Below, piece after piece: positions 61,082 to 64,000 of a stretch of 64,000 nucleotides of DNA (positions are counted from its first letter, which is position 1; the number at the start of each line of letters is the position of its first letter). A model generated the notes under the pieces. It worked only from the letters and a program-made list of their open reading frames with translations, was not told the origin of the DNA and did no database searches. The position numbers and the translations under genes are program-made. Source of the stretch: Viscum album (taxonomy: Eukaryota; Streptophyta; Magnoliopsida; Santalales; Viscaceae); assembly GCA_963277665.1 (NCBI GenBank), contig OY728130.1:1367956393-1368020392 (forward strand). Direction: 5' to 3'.

Positions 61082-61950
61082 GATAGGTTTCATAAATATT
61101 TTTTCATAACTTAATTAACCTATGAGAAATAAATGGGTTTTATAGAATCATACTTAAATCATCATCATCATAAACTATCTAGAGAAAGAAAATGGATGGT
61201 ATAATAAGATAATATCCCTAATTAAGCATAAAAATCCTTAAAATATGTTAACATAAATGAAAAATAGCTTTAAAAGAGCATTTAGACATTTCTTTGAAAA
61301 TAGTGATAATATATTTTTATATTGATATCTTTAAAAACTAAAAATTCCTAGAATATTGAGGAAAATATTTTGTTTGAAAATAAATATATAAAATTATAAA
61401 GTAATATTTAAATCAAATAATGTTCATGATGGCAGGAAAATCCATTCATGTCATATATGATAAAATAGAACTTTCTTTTCACACATTTGTAAAAAGTTAA
61501 AAGCGAGTCCTACATAAAACATTTGAAAATATTACTTTTAATCATTTGTAAATAAATAAAAGGTGGTAAAAATAATATTTCTCAAATATTTAATTATAGA
61601 TAAAAAATTTAATAAAACATTTTAAGAACATGGACATTGAAGAAAAAGTTCATCGATCAAAGAGGAAATATGGTTGAGTTTTCTTAAAAACATTCTCTTG
61701 ATAGTTTTAAGTACCAAAGAGAGTAAAATTATAACAATACTTGAAAATTATAGTAATAACCAGAGGATAAGAAAATATATGGAGTTTAAAGGATAAGGAT
61801 CATTTAATTCCCCCCAATGTAAATTTAACATTAACAATCCCAAAAAGAAATTAGATTGTAACATAGACCCTTACTTCAAGTCCTATCTTGCTTTGTACAC
61901 ATTAAAAAATCCTATATAATAAATATATATTTATTATAAATCTATTATAT
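61082..61950 (-). repeat. LTR F2, right segment
   Basis: AT-rich sequence. A block at about 61868 (ACCCTTACTTCAAGTCC) matches ACCCTTACCTTAAGTCC at 25351 in solo LTR F. This places it as the continuation of 31329-32185 after element E. The end towards the next LTR is not resolved. Confidence 0.45.
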
Positions 61951-62339
61951 AACCATATTCAAACAAATATTACTATATACCACTATCTTATAATTTCTAA
62001 TTACCCTTTTATTAATAATTCTTCATTAAAATGAATATTTAGGTGAAAATTTGTCTGTTTTCCATGCATGTTTGATTTTGATGGTTTCAGTAATTTGACC
62101 TTATTAATGGTTAAATAATATCTAGAATATTAATTATAATATATTTAAATTTATTTTAAAATAATACCACACTGATAAATTTCTTAACACGCAACACCGA
62201 TCTTTAAGAAAATTGTGATATACTATAAAAATATTATTATTTAAATGTGATCGTTATAACGAAGCCATTAAATTGATGGTATGAATAATATTAAACAAAT
62301 TAAAATATATATATAAAATTTTCTTACTCAATACTAATG

Positions 62340-63590
62340 CATTTATTAATGATTATGAAATAAAAAATAATTTTTTTAGTAAGGTCATTTTATGCTACAA
62401 AAATATGTTTTCTCCAAAAATGATTTTTATTGATTTTTGTGCATGGATATTATAATTAATTTCTTAAAATTTTAGAAATTATATTTGGTTATAAGGATAT
62501 AATTTTTTAAATCATCATATCTAAATTATCATAGGATGATATTTTGGTATTTTTCTGAAAAGAATGTTTTTTCAATGGATAGTGAAAAATATTGATTTTT
62601 ATTGAAAAAAGTCTTTTAATTTGAAGCATTAAAAAAGTTACATTTTGTAGTAAAATGGGTTAAAAGTAAAATTAGTTCATTAATATTATTAATAATACAA
62701 TTAATTTATTCTAAATCAATTTTATTCTTTATTTTGGTATAAAAACATTTTATACTTAAGAAAACATTTTTTCTAGGAAACTGCTTTTCATCACGTTTTG
62801 TGGATTTAATTTTAAATTTAATTATATCACTTATATGAATTAAATTTGAGAAATTGATTTAATATTTGGAATCATTATTATTTTTAAATATTACTCTTTT
62901 ATTTTTGGTCATTATGAATTGTAACCATAGTTAATAATTGTCACATCGGTAAGGATAAAACAGGTAAAACAGGGTTAAAACTATTGGGTAAAACTTTTAA
63001 ACATCTCTTACAGTTGAATTTTTTCTATTTTATGAGTGTTTTTAGACCAAATATATGTTTAAGGATTTAAATTTTTTAGTTTAAATTATTATTTATAATT
63101 TGGTAACCTAATATTGACTTTTTTGAAGATAAGTTATATTTTATTCAAATTTAAAACTATTTTTGGGTATTTACATTTAATGGAATGATTGGAGAATTCT
63201 ATTCAGTTTTTGATTGATCAAAAATTAAAATAACCTTAATTTATTATTTAACCAAAAAATTCATGGAAACCAATTTATTACTTGACTTCAAGGTAAAATT
63301 ATTTTTACGCTTAAGTCAGGTATTTCCCTAAAAATCGTTTTTCATGCATTTTATGTTCTTATGTTAAAATTAATCTCACACCTATAGAAATTGAATATTA
63401 TAAATGTATTAAAAAAAATTTAATTATAATTTACATTTTTTAGAATTCACCTTTTAATTTTGGCCACATAATTAAGTTATCTTGGTAAAAAGTTAAGTTA
63501 TCACGATTAAGGTTAAAATGGGTTAAAAGTGGTTTAACTAGTAGATAAGGATTAAAATGTATCAAAAACTTGTATAAATGTGATTTTTGA
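62340..63590 (+). repeat. Three imperfect tandem sub-repeats within the G-type LTR
   Basis: A block with an ATTTTATRCTTAAG-like start, a TTTTCATGCRTTTTGTGG-like middle and a GGTTAAAATGGGTTAAAA-like end occurs around 62380-62670, 62730-63000 and 63290-63540. LTR G at 49710 has it once (50200-50440). Confidence 0.5.
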
Positions 63591-63699
63591 GTTTATTTAG
63601 ACCCTATAATACCATATATAGAATATGGGGTGCCTTGGTTCTAGTTGAAATGATTATGATATATTTTTTAATATTTTAAGTAATTCCAAGTGTGTCCTT

Positions 63700-63720
63700 T
63701 CCCTCACTTATAAAAGGGAA
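63700..63720 (+). promoter_or_regulatory. TATA box of the right-edge G-type LTR
   Basis: CCCTCACTTATAAAAGGG is identical to the core promoter at 50611-50628. The surrounding TGTGTCCT...CCTCA context is shared as well. Confidence 0.65.
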
Positions 63721-64000
63721 CATTCTAACCTCTCATCCTAAAAAATTTTAAGCACTCTATTTCTAAAAATACCTACTCAAGTATCTACTTAACATATATA
63801 ACCAATTTCTAGAGGTTTTAATTTGGTAATAATACCAACCTCTGATGACTTAAGGTATAAAGAAAAAGAAGTTGTCTGAAGAAGAGGTATATCTTTTAAC
63901 CAAAGGTTTTAGTTTTATTTATTCTTATAACTCCTTAATAAATTTCTAACCACTGTGATATAATAACATAATTATATAACATATAACAATATGTTATTAT

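Larger units (their letters stand above)
62000..64000 (+). mobile_element. G-family LTR, plus orientation, cut by window edge
   Basis: TTTTTGGTCATTATGAATTG (62898) matches TTTTTGGTCATTATGAATAG (50363), and CCCTCACTTATAAAAGGG recurs at 63701. Downstream AGAAGAGGTA is also shared (63879 and 50792). The left boundary lies somewhere between about 61950 and 62250. Inside, a block is repeated about three times. Confidence 0.6.

Overview
This window looks like intergenic heterochromatin from a flowering plant nuclear genome, probably a eudicot; the species cannot be told from the sequence. I find no host gene and no rRNA or complete tRNA gene. Almost every stretch can be assigned to a transposable element or an LTR. 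Coding remnants carry stops and frameshifts. Coordinates were read by eye, so boundaries without a stated target-site duplication (TSD) are approximate.

Layout. 1-2244: minus-strand Ty3/gypsy remnant (gag, protease, RT). 2245-5210: plus-strand Ty1/copia remnant whose RT/RNase H segment is duplicated in tandem. 5215 to about 12.9 kb: a minus-strand, pol-less, LARD-like element of the Athila/Tat type. A short complete TRIM-like LTR element (7681-9038, TSD AATAT) is inserted in it. About 12.9-15.56 kb: plus-strand gypsy-like LTR carrying an array of short palindromes. 15836-30016: a minus-strand chromovirus LTR, split by an 11.9-kb CACTA transposon (17090-28990, TSD ATA). The CACTA carries decayed TNP2, Transposase_24 and Ulp1-like coding regions and is itself split by a 2.9-kb solo LTR (24049-26981, TSD TTGTC).

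30.0-64.0 kb is a deep nest of related minus-strand gypsy chromoviruses with LTRs of about 1.7-2.9 kb. The inferred order from outside in is: pol tail of element H (30017-30621), LTR I (30622), LTR F2 (31329-32185, resuming at 61082), and element E (32186-61081). In the 3' LTR of E sits a 20.4-kb tandem array in which three LTRs alternate with two internal regions (33432-53881, TSD AAAAG/AAAAT). A plus-strand solo LTR (G, 49710-53226) interrupts the last LTR of the array. A small non-autonomous CACTA element (38766-39579, TSD ATT) lies in the first internal region. The second internal region keeps the matching empty site. A relative of LTR G runs off the right edge.

The elements do not work together as a pathway. 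What the window records is a layered insertion history in which several steps can be polarised by TSDs and by empty sites in sister copies. No convincing new functional system was found. The most informative structures are the three-LTR tandem array, the two CACTA elements and the TRIM-like element.
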